Assembly: GCA_020636025.1 (NCBI GenBank)
Contig: JACJYQ010000004.1
Location: forward strand, 533,115 to 597,114
Source: Lewinellaceae bacterium
GTDB lineage: Bacteria > Bacteroidota > Bacteroidia > Chitinophagales > Saprospiraceae
Direction of reading: 5' to 3'
DNA: 64,000 nucleotides
Shown here: in pieces, positions 43,783 to 53,483 of the stretch
Layout: each line of letters starts with the position of its first letter
Numbering within the stretch: position 1 is the stretch's first letter
The notes under the pieces: model-generated
Seen by the model: only the letters and a program-made list of their open reading frames with translations
Told to the model about the DNA's origin: nothing
Database searches by the model: none
Translations under genes and position numbers: made by a program

Positions 43783-44706
43783 TCACTTCTTATCGGAGCT
43801 TTTACTCCCTACCTCAGCGATCTTATTCGGATAATCGGTTATGATTCCATCCACGCCCAAACGGATCAGTCTTCTCATGGCAGGCACTTCATTTACTGTC
43901 CAGGGAATGAGCTTAATGTTCCGGGCATGGCATTCATCTGCCATTTTCTTTGTCACGGTCAGGTAATACGGACTATAAATTGCCGGGGTAAAATCCAGAC
44001 GGGTCATATTAGACTCGAAGGATTCCATATTCTCTATCAAAAAAGCAAGCGGAATCTGTGGGGCGAACTCATGCATGGCTTTCAAGGCACGCACATCGAA
44101 AGATTGTACGACAGCGTTTTTTTCAATGCCCAGATTTTGGATTTCTGCTATAACCAAATGAGCAAAATCCTCTACGGCCGGATGACGTTTGCCATCCCAG
44201 TTGGCCTGACTTTTTATTTCAATATTCCAGTGGATATCAGGTCTTTTTTCTTTGGCAGCTAATACCACATCTCGAAATAGTGGCTTGTACACCTTTTGTT
44301 TTTGCTGATCCGGGAACCTTGGGTTACCGATGCTGCCACAATCAAATTGTTGCACTTCGGCGGCCGTCATTTCGTAAATCAGGTATTGAGATTCTTCAGA
44401 TTTCCGAATTGTATCGCCGGAAGGTTTCAGGCAGATATCCGAGTTAAAATACGGTTCGTGGCTAACGATAAGCTGCTTGTCCTTGGTAACTGCCAGATCA
44501 AGTTCCAGGGTAACAACTTGTGGGAATGTCAGGGCATGCATAAAAGCAGGCAGGGTGTTTTCAGGCATCAGGCCGCGGCAGCCGCGGTGGCCTTCCCAGT
44601 CGAAGCCTTCAGGAATGGCTACAGGGCGTTTTTCCGTGGATTTACAGGCCAGAAATGGCAGGGCTGACAGTATGAAATAAAAAAATGCTTTGGCGAACTT
44701 TATCAT
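43783..44706 (-). CDS. Glycerophosphodiester phosphodiesterase family lipoprotein
   Basis: 307 residues. The N-terminus is a signal with a lipobox-like end (PFLAC, C21), so it is probably a lipoprotein. TIM-barrel GDPD domain with H40-R41 (WEGHRG), E49-N50, E68 and D70 (TLELDLAV) and H83 (VSHEPYF), all the expected metal and catalytic residues, then EIKSQAN and a C-terminal GVDGIITDYPNK. It splits glycerophosphodiesters to glycerol-3-phosphate and an alcohol, for phosphate or lipid-headgroup recycling at the envelope. Confidence 0.92.
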   Translation of the reverse strand: MIKFAKAFFYFILSALPFLACKSTEKRPVAIPEGFDWEGHRGCRGLMPENTLPAFMHALTFPQVVTLELDLAVTKDKQLIVSHEPYFNSDICLKPSGDTIRKSEESQYLIYEMTAAEVQQFDCGSIGNPRFPDQQKQKVYKPLFRDVVLAAKEKRPDIHWNIEIKSQANWDGKRHPAVEDFAHLVIAEIQNLGIEKNAVVQSFDVRALKAMHEFAPQIPLAFLIENMESFESNMTRLDFTPAIYSPYYLTVTKKMADECHARNIKLIPWTVNEVPAMRRLIRLGVDGIITDYPNKIAEVGSKSSDKK

Positions 44707-44710
44707 TTGT

Positions 44711-44718
44711 CAAAGCTA
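44711..44718 (-). promoter_or_regulatory. Putative -7 element of the GDPD gene
   Basis: TAGCTTTG on the minus strand matches TAnnTTTG and ends four bases before the start codon at 44706, so the transcript would be nearly leaderless. No clear -33 element at the expected spacing. Confidence 0.4.
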
Positions 44719-44795
44719 CGGCATTGTTTTTATCAGGTTAACGGGAAATGTAAATTTGAAGGAAAATTAATCTGAAATGGTCTTAAGTATTGCCA

Positions 44796-44835
44796 CAAAA
44801 AAACTGAGCCACCCCGGATACCCGGAGTGGCTCAG
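44796..44835 (-). terminator. Intrinsic terminator of the DUF2795 gene
   Basis: On the minus strand a 14-bp stem with one mismatch (44822-44835 with 44804-44817, 4-base loop) is followed by a run of Ts (44797-44803). Confidence 0.85.
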
Positions 44836-44856
44836 CAAAATCGCCTTTAGCAACGA

Positions 44857-45078
44857 TCAGTATTCATCCTCATTGAAGAAGAAGTCGTCGTGTCGCGGAT
44901 AATCCGGCCAGATTTCCTCGATGCCTTCGTGCAATTCTCCATCGTCATCCAGTTCGCTGAGGTTCTCGATAACTTCCATAGGAGCGCCTGATCGTATAGC
45001 GTAATCTATTAGCTCATCTTTGGTGGCAGGCCAGGGGGCTTCTTCCAGGTATGAAACTAATTCGAGCGTCCAGTACAT
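44857..45078 (-). CDS. DUF2795 family small protein
   Basis: 73-residue acidic protein. MYWTLELVSYLEEAPWPATK followed by DELIDYAIRSGAP and VIENLSELDDDGE fits the DUF2795 family, small proteins of unknown function found widely in bacteria, often as short conserved singletons. No signal peptide or membrane segment. It lies 75 bases downstream of queA on the same strand and ends in a strong terminator, so queA and this gene may share a transcript. Confidence 0.85.
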   Translation of the reverse strand: MYWTLELVSYLEEAPWPATKDELIDYAIRSGAPMEVIENLSELDDDGELHEGIEEIWPDYPRHDDFFFNEDEY

Positions 45079-45152
45079 ATTTATCTATTTAAAAAAGTTG
45101 TGTAATAATGAGCTGTTTTTAAAATCCGGGTTGTCTGTAACCCATTATTTTT

Positions 45153-46217
45153 TTACAGGATTAGCATGGCGTCACCGTAACTAAAGAAGCGATATTTTTC
45201 TTTTACAGCCTGGTGATAGGCTTCCATAACCAGATCTATGCCTCCGAAAGCGGCCACCATAATGATGAGGCTCGATTTTGGCAGGTGAAGGTTTGTGATC
45301 ATGGAGTTTGCAATGCTGAATTCGTAAGGAGGATAAATGAATTTATTTGTCCAGCCTTCTACTTCTTTCATCAGGTTTTCTGCAGAGACAGCAGTTTCGA
45401 TGGAGCGCATGGAAGTTGTACCTACGGCACATACTTTCTTGTGTCCAAGAAGTCCTTTATTGACTGTTTCAGCAGCCTCTTTTGAAATTCTGAAATATTC
45501 AGCTTCCATTTTGTGCTTGGAAAGATCTTCCACGTCAATGGTACGGAAGGTGCCTAGACCAATATGCAGTGTCAGTTCTGCAAAGCTTATGCCTTTCAAC
45601 TCGAGGCGCTTCATAAGCTCCCGGCTGAAGTGAAGTCCTGCGGTTGGCGCTGCTACAGCACCTAGCTCTTTTGCATAAATGGTTTGATAGCGCTCGCGGT
45701 CGATGGCCTCTGGTTCGCGATCAATGTATTTCGGCAAGGGAGTGTTACCCAGGCGCACCAGTTCGTCCTGAAACTCCTCGTTGGTGCCGTCAAACAGGAA
45801 ACGGATTGTGCGGCCACGAGAGGTTGTGTTGTCCACAACTTCGGCTACAAGCGCATCGTTGCCGTTTTCATCTTCAAAGTACAGCTTGTTGCCTACTCTG
45901 ATCTTTCTGGCAGGATCTACGAGTACATCCCACAAACGGGCGCTGTTGTTCAATTCACGAAGCAGAAATACTTCGATCTTGGCGCCGGTTTTTTCCTTTT
46001 GTCCGTACAAGCGGGCAGGGAATACTTTGGTATTGTTAAAGATCATCACATCGCCTTCTTCAAAGTAGGCAAGGACGTCCTTGAAAAGTTTATGTTCAAT
46101 TTTGCCGGTTTCCCGGTGAACCACCATCAGCCTGCTTTCATCCCGTTCATTTGAGGGATATTTGGCAATGAGTTCATTGGGGAGATCAAAATTGAATTGT
46201 GATAGTTTGGTACGCAT
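45153..46217 (-). CDS. queA: S-adenosylmethionine:tRNA ribosyltransferase-isomerase
   Basis: 354 residues, full length. QueA transfers and isomerises the ribosyl part of AdoMet onto preQ1 in tRNA to give epoxyqueuosine. Typical segments: FNFDLPNELIAKYP at the start, RDESRLMVVHR, MIFNNTKVFPARLYG, AAPTAGLHFSRELM, TLHIGLGTFRTID, and FIYPPYEFSIANSMITNLHLP, ending with YRFFSYGDAML. Cytoplasmic, single-copy tRNA modification gene; other queuosine genes are not in the window. Confidence 0.96.
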   Translation of the reverse strand: MRTKLSQFNFDLPNELIAKYPSNERDESRLMVVHRETGKIEHKLFKDVLAYFEEGDVMIFNNTKVFPARLYGQKEKTGAKIEVFLLRELNNSARLWDVLVDPARKIRVGNKLYFEDENGNDALVAEVVDNTTSRGRTIRFLFDGTNEEFQDELVRLGNTPLPKYIDREPEAIDRERYQTIYAKELGAVAAPTAGLHFSRELMKRLELKGISFAELTLHIGLGTFRTIDVEDLSKHKMEAEYFRISKEAAETVNKGLLGHKKVCAVGTTSMRSIETAVSAENLMKEVEGWTNKFIYPPYEFSIANSMITNLHLPKSSLIIMVAAFGGIDLVMEAYHQAVKEKYRFFSYGDAMLIL

Positions 46218-46376
46218 AAATTCCAGGTATTGGGATGCAGGACAATTTGATAATGATGTGTGTCAGCAAAGTAGCCAGCATGGTATTTCCGGATGCTGCC
46301 TGCATCTTACACGGTCTTCAAAATGGCTGCAAAAGTAAAATTCTTTAGCAAACGAAAAGAATAGTTTTAAATTTTA

Positions 46377-46423
46377 GTGCCAGGACAATGCTAATTGTCC
46401 TGGCACCAGGGTCAAATTGACCC
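46377..46423 (-). terminator. Double hairpin downstream of typA
   Basis: A perfect 13-bp stem (46377-46389 with 46394-46406, 4-base loop) and a smaller one (46409-46414 with 46418-46423) follow the typA stop codon on the minus strand. A modest T/A-rich stretch comes next, so it likely acts as a terminator. Confidence 0.75.
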
Positions 46424-46437
46424 ATTTTCAGACTTTA

Positions 46438-48249
46438 TTAAGCTGAAACCAGTTCTTTTCCCGCCTTTTTCCGCTCAAAATCTTTGAGATAAATTTTTCT
46501 GAGTCGGATGTTTTTAGGCGTGACTTCCACATATTCATCCTCCTGAATGTATTCCAATGCTTCTTCGAGCGTGAATTTACGTGGAGGTGGCAGGGAAGCT
46601 TTATCATCCGATCCGGAAGCCCGGTGGTTGGTAAGTTTCTTTGTACGGGTCACATTGATCACCAGATCGCCCTGGCGATTGTTCTCACCGATCACCTGAC
46701 CTTCATACACTTCTTCACCCGGAGCGATAAAGAAAATGCCGCGATCCTGAAGATTGTCGAGTGAATAAGCAATGGCTGTACCGTTCTCCATAACAATCAA
46801 CGATCCATCCTGACGACCAGGAATATCTCCTTTCCATGGCTCATAGCCAATAAAGCGGTGGGTCATGATGGCTTCGCCCTGTGTAGCAGTTAGCATATTG
46901 GAACGCAGGCCAATGATGCCGCGTGAAGGGATTTCAAATTGAAGTAAAAAGCGGTCGCCTTTTGGCTCCATGCTTTTCATAACACCCTTTCTGCGGGTAA
47001 CCATTTCAATACATTTTCCGCTGGTAGTTTCCGGAACGTCAATATTCAATTCTTCAATTGGCTCACATTTTTGTCCGTCAACCACTTTGGTAATTACTCT
47101 TGGCTGACCAATTTGCAATTCATAGCCCTCACGGCGCATGGTTTCAATCAAAATAGCGAGGTGTAATACACCACGGCCAAACACCATAAATGAATCGGCA
47201 TTGTTTGTTTCTGACAAACGCATGGCGAGGTTTTTCTCTAGTTCTTTTTCCAAACGCTCGCGTACGTGGCGGCTCGTTACGAATTTACCTTCCTGACCAA
47301 AAAATGGAGAGTCATTGATGGTAAACAACATACCCATGGTTGGCTCATCAATGGCGATGCGCTGCAGCGCTTCCGGATTCTCGTAATCGGCAATGGTATC
47401 TCCAATTTCAAAACCGTCAACACCTACAACGGCGCAAATGTCACCGGCTTCCACTTCTTTGGTTTCTTTCTTTGCCAGGCCATCAAATACGTACAGACTC
47501 TTGATCCGTTGTTTTTGAATGGAGCCATCGCGTTTTACCAGGGAGCACATCTGACCGCTGGTAAGTTTACCACGAGTCAGACGGCCGATGGCAATACGAC
47601 CAATAAAGGTGGAATAGTCCAGAGAAGTGATCAGCAATTGAGGGGTACCTTCTGCAACTTTAGGTGCCGGGATGTATTTGATGATATCGTCTAGTAAGGC
47701 ATGGATATCTTCAGATGGATTTTTCCAGTCGTGGCTCATCCAGCCCTGTTTGGCAGAACCGAATACAACCGGAAAGTCGAGCTGCTCTTCCGTAGCATCC
47801 AGCGCAAACATCAGGTCAAAAACCTGTTCGTGCGCCCAGTCGGGATTGCAGTTGAGCTTATCTACTTTATTGATCACCACCACCGGCTTTTTACCCATCT
47901 GAAGGGCTTTCTGCAATACAAAGCGTGTTTGCGGCATAGGGCCTTCAAAAGCATCTACCAACAGCAGTACACCATCGGCCATGTTCAAAACACGCTCTAC
48001 CTCACCGCCAAAGTCGGCGTGACCAGGGGTGTCGATGATGTTAATTTTGTGGTCTTTCCAATTGATCGCCACGTTTTTAGCGAGAATGGTAATGCCGCGC
48101 TCTCTTTCGAGATCGTTGTTGTCCATGATGAGATCTCCAGTAACCTCGTGTTCTTTAAACACCTTGGCTGCATGGATCATCTTGTCGACAAGAGTTGTCT
48201 TGCCGTGGTCAACGTGGGCGATAATGGCGATGTTGCGAATATTTTTCAT
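46438..48249 (-). CDS. typA: Translational GTPase TypA/BipA
   Basis: 603 residues. Ribosome-binding GTPase related to EF-G, with roles in 50S assembly and stress. G1 AHVDHGKTT (11-19), G2 with RERGITI, G3 DTPGHADFGG, G4 NKVDK; then the beta-barrel domain, EF-G III/V-like domains and the TypA-specific C-terminal domain (EALEYIQEDEYVEVTPKNIR). Complete. Preceded by a promoter-like element and a leader of about 40 bases. Confidence 0.97.
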   Translation of the reverse strand: MKNIRNIAIIAHVDHGKTTLVDKMIHAAKVFKEHEVTGDLIMDNNDLERERGITILAKNVAINWKDHKINIIDTPGHADFGGEVERVLNMADGVLLLVDAFEGPMPQTRFVLQKALQMGKKPVVVINKVDKLNCNPDWAHEQVFDLMFALDATEEQLDFPVVFGSAKQGWMSHDWKNPSEDIHALLDDIIKYIPAPKVAEGTPQLLITSLDYSTFIGRIAIGRLTRGKLTSGQMCSLVKRDGSIQKQRIKSLYVFDGLAKKETKEVEAGDICAVVGVDGFEIGDTIADYENPEALQRIAIDEPTMGMLFTINDSPFFGQEGKFVTSRHVRERLEKELEKNLAMRLSETNNADSFMVFGRGVLHLAILIETMRREGYELQIGQPRVITKVVDGQKCEPIEELNIDVPETTSGKCIEMVTRRKGVMKSMEPKGDRFLLQFEIPSRGIIGLRSNMLTATQGEAIMTHRFIGYEPWKGDIPGRQDGSLIVMENGTAIAYSLDNLQDRGIFFIAPGEEVYEGQVIGENNRQGDLVINVTRTKKLTNHRASGSDDKASLPPPRKFTLEEALEYIQEDEYVEVTPKNIRLRKIYLKDFERKKAGKELVSA

Positions 48250-48289
48250 GAAAATGCCGGCTTGGCTTATGCGTTTTTAAAAAGCGGCG

Positions 48290-48317
48290 CAAAGGTACGT
48301 CTTTATGAGGCACCAAA
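48290..48317 (-). promoter_or_regulatory. Putative promoter of typA
   Basis: On the minus strand TTTG (48314-48317), 16-base spacer, TACCTTTG (48290-48297). The -7 box is a perfect match to TAnnTTTG; spacing is slightly short. It lies about 40 bases before the typA start codon. Confidence 0.5.
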
Positions 48318-48454
48318 AAAAGGCTTTTTGCACTAGAATTTGTTAATGATAAAAGAATTTTAGGTAAAATTTTGGAAAACGCCCTTTAACCGGGCTTAAT
48401 ACAAAATTAAATTTCACCAAATCGCACCTGAATGGCTCAGCGATCGATCCAAAT

Positions 48455-49918
48455 TCACTTTCTTTTCATTAAGATACCCATATCAAAACGCTTGATCTCC
48501 GAGTATTTATCTTTGAAATCATCAAGCTGATTAGCCTCAATGTATACATATTCATATCGCCCGTCGTTCGAGAGTTCTTTTTGATATGGGACCGGGGTTA
48601 TCCAAAGGTCGCAATTCCCGTTTTCGATGTAGAAGGATAATGCGGGCTGAAACAACCAGTTTGTTCCCAGTGACATGGGCTCACACCGTTTCTGATCCTG
48701 GTATTCTTGTTTTAGACAAGCAATCATCTCAAGCGTATTCTTTTCATACCACCAATCGTAGGTAGATTTTACATGTATGGATCTAACGAAATGCACGCTC
48801 CAAAATGTTATCAAAACTATAGCGGCAAATATGGAAACAGCCTTTATTTTTTTGTTTCGTAATACAAAGTATGAAAGCGCTGAAGAGAGCATAAAGGCGA
48901 ATAGAGGAATGAAAATCAATGCCGTTCTGCCGGTGAGATAATTTACGCCTAATAAATGAAACTGGGATATGGTACTCAATGCCGTAAACACCAACATGAA
49001 TGTGGTAAATACCAATGGATGTTTAAGGTTTTTGACATATTTTCTAATGAGAAAATAACTACTCGTTATGCAAATCGTGGTGAGTAACAGATAAATAATA
49101 ACGACAACCGTCGGAAAATCTGAACCATAATTAGTCCCATTGAAGGAGCCTTTGAGGAGTGTAATAAGGGTATCGTCGTAAAAGCCCTTGCTACCATAAA
49201 AACGAAATTCATCATGAGCTCTCATACGAGTAATGGGAAGGTAACACTCGAATGCTATGATCACCATTGATATACCCATTACGGAAAGATCCCAAATCTT
49301 TCGTTTGACTCCTTTATCGTGAAAAACTATAACCACGAAATAGAAAACCAACAATGTCAAATAATAATGCAGCGCCGTGAAGTTGGCCCAAACAGATAAA
49401 ATGGCCCAAAACAGACTCCATATCAAAGCCGATAATTTTTCACGGGATGTGTATTCGTATGCGTAATACAGCGAAACGATCACCAGGTTAACGCTCATGG
49501 CATACCCACGAGCCAAGGCACAAAATTCCAGATAATAGCAGTTGACAAATAATAAGGCAATACCCAGGAGTACTGCATACCATTGGGAGGCCGACAGGAG
49601 ACGTAATAATCTTATTCCAAAATAGAAGCCCAGCAGGAAGCCCAACATATTGGGAAGGCGTGAAAAAAATACCGTCACACCAAAAGTATAGGTCATAACC
49701 CTGATGCAAAGGGTATTTAAAATGTGATTATTGGGGATGGAGTTGGTTTCGTAGGTGATGATATCCCAAAATGTTCTGTTGGGATGCACCATAATGGTGC
49801 TGACTTCGTCGTGCGTAACCGAAAACCAGAAGGCCATCAGCACCACTTTGGTTAAGAGTACCAGACCAATCAAAACCTGCCACAAACGCAAGTTTTCGTT
49901 TTTGTAAACAGTTTCCAT
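48455..49918 (-). CDS. GT-C type membrane glycosyltransferase-like protein
   Basis: 487 residues with about ten membrane helices. The first periplasmic loop carries THDEVST (about residue 35), which fits the acidic motif of PMT/ArnT-like GT-C enzymes that use lipid-linked sugars, and a long loop with NSIPNNHILNT follows. The C-terminal part (about 400-487) is soluble. The acceptor is unknown and no polyprenyl-sugar genes are adjacent, so it may serve protein or lipid glycosylation. Stands alone on the minus strand. Confidence 0.75.
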   Translation of the reverse strand: METVYKNENLRLWQVLIGLVLLTKVVLMAFWFSVTHDEVSTIMVHPNRTFWDIITYETNSIPNNHILNTLCIRVMTYTFGVTVFFSRLPNMLGFLLGFYFGIRLLRLLSASQWYAVLLGIALLFVNCYYLEFCALARGYAMSVNLVIVSLYYAYEYTSREKLSALIWSLFWAILSVWANFTALHYYLTLLVFYFVVIVFHDKGVKRKIWDLSVMGISMVIIAFECYLPITRMRAHDEFRFYGSKGFYDDTLITLLKGSFNGTNYGSDFPTVVVIIYLLLTTICITSSYFLIRKYVKNLKHPLVFTTFMLVFTALSTISQFHLLGVNYLTGRTALIFIPLFAFMLSSALSYFVLRNKKIKAVSIFAAIVLITFWSVHFVRSIHVKSTYDWWYEKNTLEMIACLKQEYQDQKRCEPMSLGTNWLFQPALSFYIENGNCDLWITPVPYQKELSNDGRYEYVYIEANQLDDFKDKYSEIKRFDMGILMKRK

Positions 49919-50116
49919 CTATAGCTATCTGTACCGGGTTGCTTTTCTTCCGACGAACGTTGGGGTATGCTTTCCTGGTTGTTAAAAGAGCAGTTCAAAA
50001 GTGAAATAGGACAACGTAAGAAAGCTCAAAAATAGAAGAAATTACGATTCCAAACAGGGCATAAATTTGAGTCTCCCGGTGAGTAATCACAAGGCCAGCC
50101 AGGCGCCAATAAACCT

Positions 50117-53100
50117 CTACTTTTTAACCGAAACTTTATAAACCCGACGCATTTTTTCGCCCGACACAGTTAGCAGATAAAGACCGGATGGTAGTTCAGC
50201 CGTATCGAAATAAAACAGGGAGCCGTTGCCTGTTTGCCTGCTTAACAGCTTACCACTTAAATCTCTCAACTCAAGTACCATTTCAGTTTTCCCAAGTTGC
50301 TCTAATGACACATAAAATCGATCATGGGCAGGGTTTGGATAGATATCTACCTCAATGGTCTGCGAAAGCTCATCCAGGCCAGAAGTGGTGATCAGGGGCA
50401 CTGTAAGCACTTTTGTACAAGCTTGCGCATCTGTTATGGTCACGGTATATATACCGCTTGTGAGCATGCTGATATCTTCAGTGGCTGCTCCGTTGTTCCA
50501 GTTAAAACTTAAGGGTGCATACCCACCGGAAACAAGTAAGTCAATAAGACCATCAGCAGCGCCTGGCGCAGATTCTTTTGTAGTTAGCGCCAGGGCATCC
50601 AATTGGGCAGGGATAAAAAATGAAGCGCCTACACTGCAATTGTTGTTATCTGTTACCGTTACCAGGGCTGTACCGCTAAAACCAGCGGCATATATGGAAC
50701 TCTGGCCTGTTTCGCCATTTGACCACAAATAGGTATATGGACCGCTTCCACCCATCGGTTGAGCCATCAGGGCTTTGTCGCCAGATATACAAGGGTCACT
50801 ATTCAACGAAATTTGAAGATCAAATAAAGTTCCTCCGGAAGTTACTGTCACACAGCTGCTGGAGGTGCAACCGTTTGCGCCAGTCACTACACAACAATAT
50901 GTTCCCGGACTTGTCACATCAAGTTCAGTCTGAGTTGACATCATGCCTGGGCCAGTCCAGTTGTACGCCACTCCCTGTCCAGCGCTGATGGCTGTTAAAT
51001 GCACAGAGGCATTATTACAATCTAATATGAGATTGTCGTGAAGTATTTGGATGTATGGATCGTCAGTATCCTGGTCAATTTGTATGGTATGAGATTTAGT
51101 ACAACCATTAGAGGTAGAATGGACCGTAATAAATGCGGAGAAAAACAATTCTTTTTCCGTGCCTGGCGGCAAACTATCGCCATTTATGGTATAAACAATT
51201 TCCGGACCAGCGGGAGGGAATTCAATCGTATAGCTGGGGTTAACACAATCAAGCGTTACTAAATCCGGATAATTTAGCTCAGGTAAAAATGTGTCAATAT
51301 TTACTGTTGCATACGCGGCAACCGTACAGCCGTTTGGTGCCGTTACCACCACTGTATATACGCCTGCCTGAGTAGCTATGGATCCATTTAAGGGGCTACC
51401 ATTTGGGTCAAACCACTGGTAGTTGCTGGTTGGTGGTTGAAAGTTGGTTCCAAGCTGATGGGTGGGGTTATCACAAGTAAGCGTTCCACCTAAACCAAAT
51501 GCGGTTGGACCGGTGCCTGGCACAAAATTAACCGGGACAATTGGGCTGGTAGAAGTATTAAAAAACACGCCACCTCCGGGAGTAACTTCCAGCTTCATGG
51601 CTCTAACGGCATAGAACATGGTGCCGGGAATCGGTGACAGATCATCCCAAAAAAGATCGGTGGTAAAATCCGGTGTCAACCGTTCGTAAGGCCCATCCTG
51701 AGCTGATGAGCGGTATACAATATATCCAAGAGTACCGGAATCCTGAGCTGCTTCCCAATGGAGGTTTACTTTATTGCAATTGGAATTTCCTACCAAATTG
51801 GTAACGGGAGACACAATTTTCGCTTTAAGCGTTGGATCGCCCAGCAGCGCGAGATGCGTCCCACTTTCTCCATTGAAATGCCCGTACGCACTGTTGTATT
51901 GGGCATTCTGGGTTTCTTTCAGGCAATATCCGATGCTTTCCCCACTGGCTAATCCGTGCTGGAATGTATGCGGTCTGCCCGACCAAATACAGCTCAACAC
52001 ACCACCATTGGAAGCCAGAAAAGCCGGCATCAGTGGATTGTTTTCATAATCCCAGTCCCCGAAGTAGTCGCCAAATAAACTGGTAAAAACCGTATTGACA
52101 TTGGCGGAACCCATTTGGGCGCTCGTGGCAATACCACCGGCACTGCTGTAGGTTCCGTTATTTCCTGCACCGAAGGCAAACAGGAAATGTTGATTGCTGC
52201 TTTGCGACAGCAGGTCACCGTTCACTACCCCACCCGATCCGGTGATTGGATATGCATTTCTGAATCCATCGGCAGCAAATGCCTCACCACCAAACCATCC
52301 TAGGTTGTCATCAACAAGGCCTTTTTCATCCACCTGATATTGGCCATTTCTGTATTTGTGATTTTTAAGAAAATATCTTCTCAGCAATTCCACCGGTGGC
52401 TTATTGAAGGTTACCTGAGCAAGATGTCTGAAATCCAGTCTGCCAACCATCAGTTCCATGGCTGAAGGCAAGGTGTTCTGATCAAATTTCCCATCACCCG
52501 GCACATTGCGGTTTGCTTGTCGGGCGGTATTGGTGATATTCACAGAATTATCAGTCCAAACGCCATCTACATCGCCGTAATAGGCATCGCAGGGCCAGGC
52601 TCCGGCATGGTCGGACCTTCCATCACGGGCAAGGCTACCGGAATAAGGCACAGGAACTTCGCCAATTAACAATACTGCTTTTACGTTTTCGGGATCGGCG
52701 TTATAAGCACTGACGATTTGGTTCTTCACCCAGTCAACCGTAGTTGCACTACCCGTTTTAATGGGTATGGTATGCCAGCCTTCTCCTCTCAGATCATTCT
52801 TCCAGGTGATCAGGTCGGCGCCTAATACATCTGCTGTCGTAGAATCGATGAATATCAGGATCTTACCTTGAAAGTCCTTAAGCGGGGTAAAGAAATTGGC
52901 ATACCCGTATCCATAGGCGGTTACCGCGCCTGTCTTTCTTTTCAGGGCATATTCATAGACTTCATCGCCAGAAACATTCAAATCAAAATGGCCGTCGAGC
53001 AGGGTTTCGGATACATTGAGCAATTCTTCCCAGCTATTTCCGGCGCCTCCTTTTATCCTTCGCTGCAATACGATGTCGGAAGGAGAACTATTCTCCCAGG

Positions 53101-53227
53101 TGAGAAAAACCGAGGGAGGATTTATGCCAGTGGAAATGTGCAGTGGAACAGCTGCGTCTTGCGGAACCTGAGCAAATAATGTGGAATAGCCTGAAAGCAG
53201 GATCAGGAGAGTAATAAATCGGGACAT
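50117..53227 (-). CDS. Large T9SS-secreted protein with gingipain-like (C25) domain
   Basis: 1036 residues. Signal peptide (1-19), Ig-like domain (20-112), a C25/gingipain-like domain (about 120-470; GKILIFIDSTTADVLGADLI, AVLLIGEVPVPYSG, LLGDPTLK), a FN3 module (475-565), three or four PKD/Ig-like domains (580-940) and a type A sorting domain (about 965-1036; DIYPNPAHDRFYVSL). C413 (GGVLSCIWSGRP) is at the expected catalytic Cys position, but the preceding His-Gly is replaced by GAGNNG (353-358). Thus it may be a peptidase-fold scaffold or adhesin, not a working protease. Confidence 0.85.
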   Translation of the reverse strand: MSRFITLLILLSGYSTLFAQVPQDAAVPLHISTGINPPSVFLTWENSSPSDIVLQRRIKGGAGNSWEELLNVSETLLDGHFDLNVSGDEVYEYALKRKTGAVTAYGYGYANFFTPLKDFQGKILIFIDSTTADVLGADLITWKNDLRGEGWHTIPIKTGSATTVDWVKNQIVSAYNADPENVKAVLLIGEVPVPYSGSLARDGRSDHAGAWPCDAYYGDVDGVWTDNSVNITNTARQANRNVPGDGKFDQNTLPSAMELMVGRLDFRHLAQVTFNKPPVELLRRYFLKNHKYRNGQYQVDEKGLVDDNLGWFGGEAFAADGFRNAYPITGSGGVVNGDLLSQSSNQHFLFAFGAGNNGTYSSAGGIATSAQMGSANVNTVFTSLFGDYFGDWDYENNPLMPAFLASNGGVLSCIWSGRPHTFQHGLASGESIGYCLKETQNAQYNSAYGHFNGESGTHLALLGDPTLKAKIVSPVTNLVGNSNCNKVNLHWEAAQDSGTLGYIVYRSSAQDGPYERLTPDFTTDLFWDDLSPIPGTMFYAVRAMKLEVTPGGGVFFNTSTSPIVPVNFVPGTGPTAFGLGGTLTCDNPTHQLGTNFQPPTSNYQWFDPNGSPLNGSIATQAGVYTVVVTAPNGCTVAAYATVNIDTFLPELNYPDLVTLDCVNPSYTIEFPPAGPEIVYTINGDSLPPGTEKELFFSAFITVHSTSNGCTKSHTIQIDQDTDDPYIQILHDNLILDCNNASVHLTAISAGQGVAYNWTGPGMMSTQTELDVTSPGTYCCVVTGANGCTSSSCVTVTSGGTLFDLQISLNSDPCISGDKALMAQPMGGSGPYTYLWSNGETGQSSIYAAGFSGTALVTVTDNNNCSVGASFFIPAQLDALALTTKESAPGAADGLIDLLVSGGYAPLSFNWNNGAATEDISMLTSGIYTVTITDAQACTKVLTVPLITTSGLDELSQTIEVDIYPNPAHDRFYVSLEQLGKTEMVLELRDLSGKLLSRQTGNGSLFYFDTAELPSGLYLLTVSGEKMRRVYKVSVKK

Positions 53228-53371
53228 GGGTATTTAAGATTAGGTGAAGAGTTGGCAAAAATACGGGAAATTAAGTGTAGAATGTGATTTGAAATGACAT
53301 CTACATTCCGGCAATTATCAAAATTTCATTTTGACCAAATCTTGCACTCCTAATTGCACACCCTGATACTG

Positions 53372-53396
53372 CATTCTGGAGCTTTACTCCAGGATG
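53372..53396 (-). terminator. Weak hairpin after the MDR oxidoreductase gene
   Basis: 10-bp stem with one G-T pair, CATTCTGGAG (53372-53381) with CTCCAGGATG (53387-53396), 5-base loop. No T-run follows, so termination strength is doubtful. Confidence 0.4.
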
Positions 53397-53483
53397 AATC
53401 ACTCAAATTTGGCTACTCCTTTTCTGAGATCGTTTTTCAAATCTGATAGCCATATTCAGATATTCAGGCAAGGAAAATTAATT

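Noticed and set aside
43726..44262. 178-codon plus-strand frame opposite the GDPD gene
   Set aside because: Antisense to a protein with all catalytic residues; no recognisable features.
47701..48336. Long plus-strand frame opposite typA
   Set aside because: Fully antisense to the conserved GTPase domain of typA; composition without domain signature.
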